This document shows, piece by piece, positions 4,872-5,356 of a stretch of DNA of 5,356 bases. This stretch comes from Micrococcales bacterium UBA7469. Lineage in GTDB: Bacteria > Actinomycetota > Actinomycetes > Actinomycetales > Microbacteriaceae. Position numbers and translations under genes: made by a program. The notes beneath the pieces were generated by a model, which saw only the letters and a program-made list of their open reading frames with translations, had not been told where the DNA came from and made no database searches. The stretch is taken from positions 1 through 5,356 of the forward strand of contig DLPB01000006.1 in assembly GCA_002479805.1 (NCBI GenBank). Direction: 5' to 3'. Within the stretch, counting starts at the first letter, position 1. Each line of letters begins with the position of its first letter.

Positions 4872-5356
4872 ATGCCAAATCAACTAAACATCACGGCTGC
4901 CACGGCAGAACCAGCGCTGCTGGATCTGCCGTGGCATTTGCCGTTGGAGGACTGGCCCAAGGAAAACATTGCGGCCTTGCCCAAGGGTCTCTCGCGTCAC
5001 ACCGTTAGGTTCGCTCACCTAGGCGATCATGTCATCGCCATCAAAGAGACGCTCTTCGATCTCGCCAAACGCGAATACGAAATGCTCCGCAGGTTGGAAA
5101 AACTGGACATTCCATGCGTTGAGCCATTCGCAATCATCAATAACCGCTCTGATCGTGACGGCAACGAGTTGCCAGCGGTGCTAATTACCCGACACCTGAA
5201 GTTTTCCCTCCCCTACCGCGCGATGTGGTCGCAGGGGCTAAGGGAGCAGACCGCTAAGCGCTTGGTGGACGCGCTGGCACTGCTTTTGGTTCGCCTCCAC
5301 CTAGTTGGATTTTTCTGGGGCGATGTTTCGCTATCAAACACTTTGTTTCGGCGCGA
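4872..5356 (+). CDS. DUF4032 family kinase-like protein, 3' end cut by window edge
   Basis: The frame is open from the ATG at 4872 to the window edge (161 codons plus two bases). The protein matches the actinobacterial DUF4032 family, which I associate with the lipopolysaccharide-kinase/protein-kinase-like fold: LLDLPWHLPLEDWP (16-29), LPKGLSRHTVRF (36-47), VLITRHLKFSLPYRAMW (103-119) and RLHLVGFFWGDVSLSNTLF (141-159). Kinase-like residues can be placed: Lys58 in VIAIKE as ATP-contacting lysine, a glutamate near 68-70, and H-x-x-G-x-x-W-G-D with Asp151 and Asn156 as catalytic loop. The metal-binding motif and C-terminal half lie beyond the edge. Substrate and role are unknown. It starts 6 nt after the ATPase stop, with only a weak AAGG overlapping that stop, so it is likely translationally coupled in an operon. 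Codons 8-25 form a strong hairpin. Confidence 0.88.
   Translation, partial: MPNQLNITAATAEPALLDLPWHLPLEDWPKENIAALPKGLSRHTVRFAHLGDHVIAIKETLFDLAKREYEMLRRLEKLDIPCVEPFAIINNRSDRDGNELPAVLITRHLKFSLPYRAMWSQGLREQTAKRLVDALALLLVRLHLVGFFWGDVSLSNTLFRR
4893..4944 (+). repeat. Large hairpin in the first codons of the DUF4032 gene
   Basis: The core is a perfect 12-bp inverted repeat (TGCCACGGCAGA at 4898-4909, TCTGCCGTGGCA at 4925-4936). Inside it, after one A/A mismatch, CCAGC (4911-4915) pairs with GCTGG (4919-4923) around a 3-nt loop. Outside it, ACGGC (4893-4897) pairs with GCCGT (4940-4944), leaving TTT bulged. This gives 22 base pairs in 52 nt. No T run follows on the forward strand. The 3' arm encodes the conserved DLPW motif, so it lies within the protein rather than in a spacer. 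It could act as an attenuator, an RNA stabiliser for the upstream ATPase message, or a translation brake. Confidence 0.75.

Overview
The window looks like a compact, gene-dense piece of actinobacterial chromosome. The best support is the DUF4032 kinase-like protein at the right edge, a family I know mainly from Actinobacteria, together with the orphan MsiK/UgpC-type sugar ATPase, the membrane-anchored DsbA-like protein, and three genes whose -10 boxes sit so close to the start codon that the mRNAs are probably leaderless. GC content is only slightly above half by eye, and the leucine codon CTA is common. That would fit small-genome freshwater Microbacteriaceae (Luna/Rhodoluna/Aquiluna type) better than classic high-GC actinobacteria. 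The lineage is an inference, not a demonstrated fact.

Layout, left to right. 1-1383 (-) is aspartate ammonia-lyase, complete at its N-terminus and cut by the window edge about ten residues before the usual end. A 47-bp divergent spacer separates it from 1431-1736 (+), a DUF805 small membrane protein. That gene converges, with a 4-bp CTAG overlap supplying both stop codons, on 1733-2149 (-), a DUF1761-type four-helix membrane protein. A tRNA-Thr(TGT) gene at 2175-2247 (-) lies 25 bp upstream of DUF1761 on the same strand, so the two are probably co-transcribed. A 53-bp divergent spacer leads to 2301-2792 (+), an unrecognised membrane-anchored or exported protein. This converges, with a 2-bp gap, on 2795-3646 (-), a DsbA-like thiol-disulfide protein. 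A 145-bp divergent regulatory region follows, then 3792-4865 (+), a MsiK/UgpC-type sugar-import ATPase, and, 6 bp after it, 4872-end (+), a DUF4032 protein (partial). No stretch longer than 300 bases lacks a gene.

Functionally these are mostly housekeeping or envelope genes: aspartate/fumarate interconversion, extracytoplasmic thiol chemistry, energising of ABC sugar importers encoded elsewhere, and small membrane proteins of unknown role. I see no defence system, CRISPR array, insertion sequence, integrase or phage gene, and no convincing undescribed multi-gene system. The most interesting signals are RNA-level ones: a roughly 22-bp-paired hairpin inside the first codons of the DUF4032 gene, a 26-bp perfect palindrome inside the end of the exported-protein gene that probably terminates the opposing dsbA-like transcript, a leader of three consecutive hairpins before the ATPase gene, a recurrent TANNNT-N6-ATG leaderless arrangement, and a tRNA-mRNA co-transcript.
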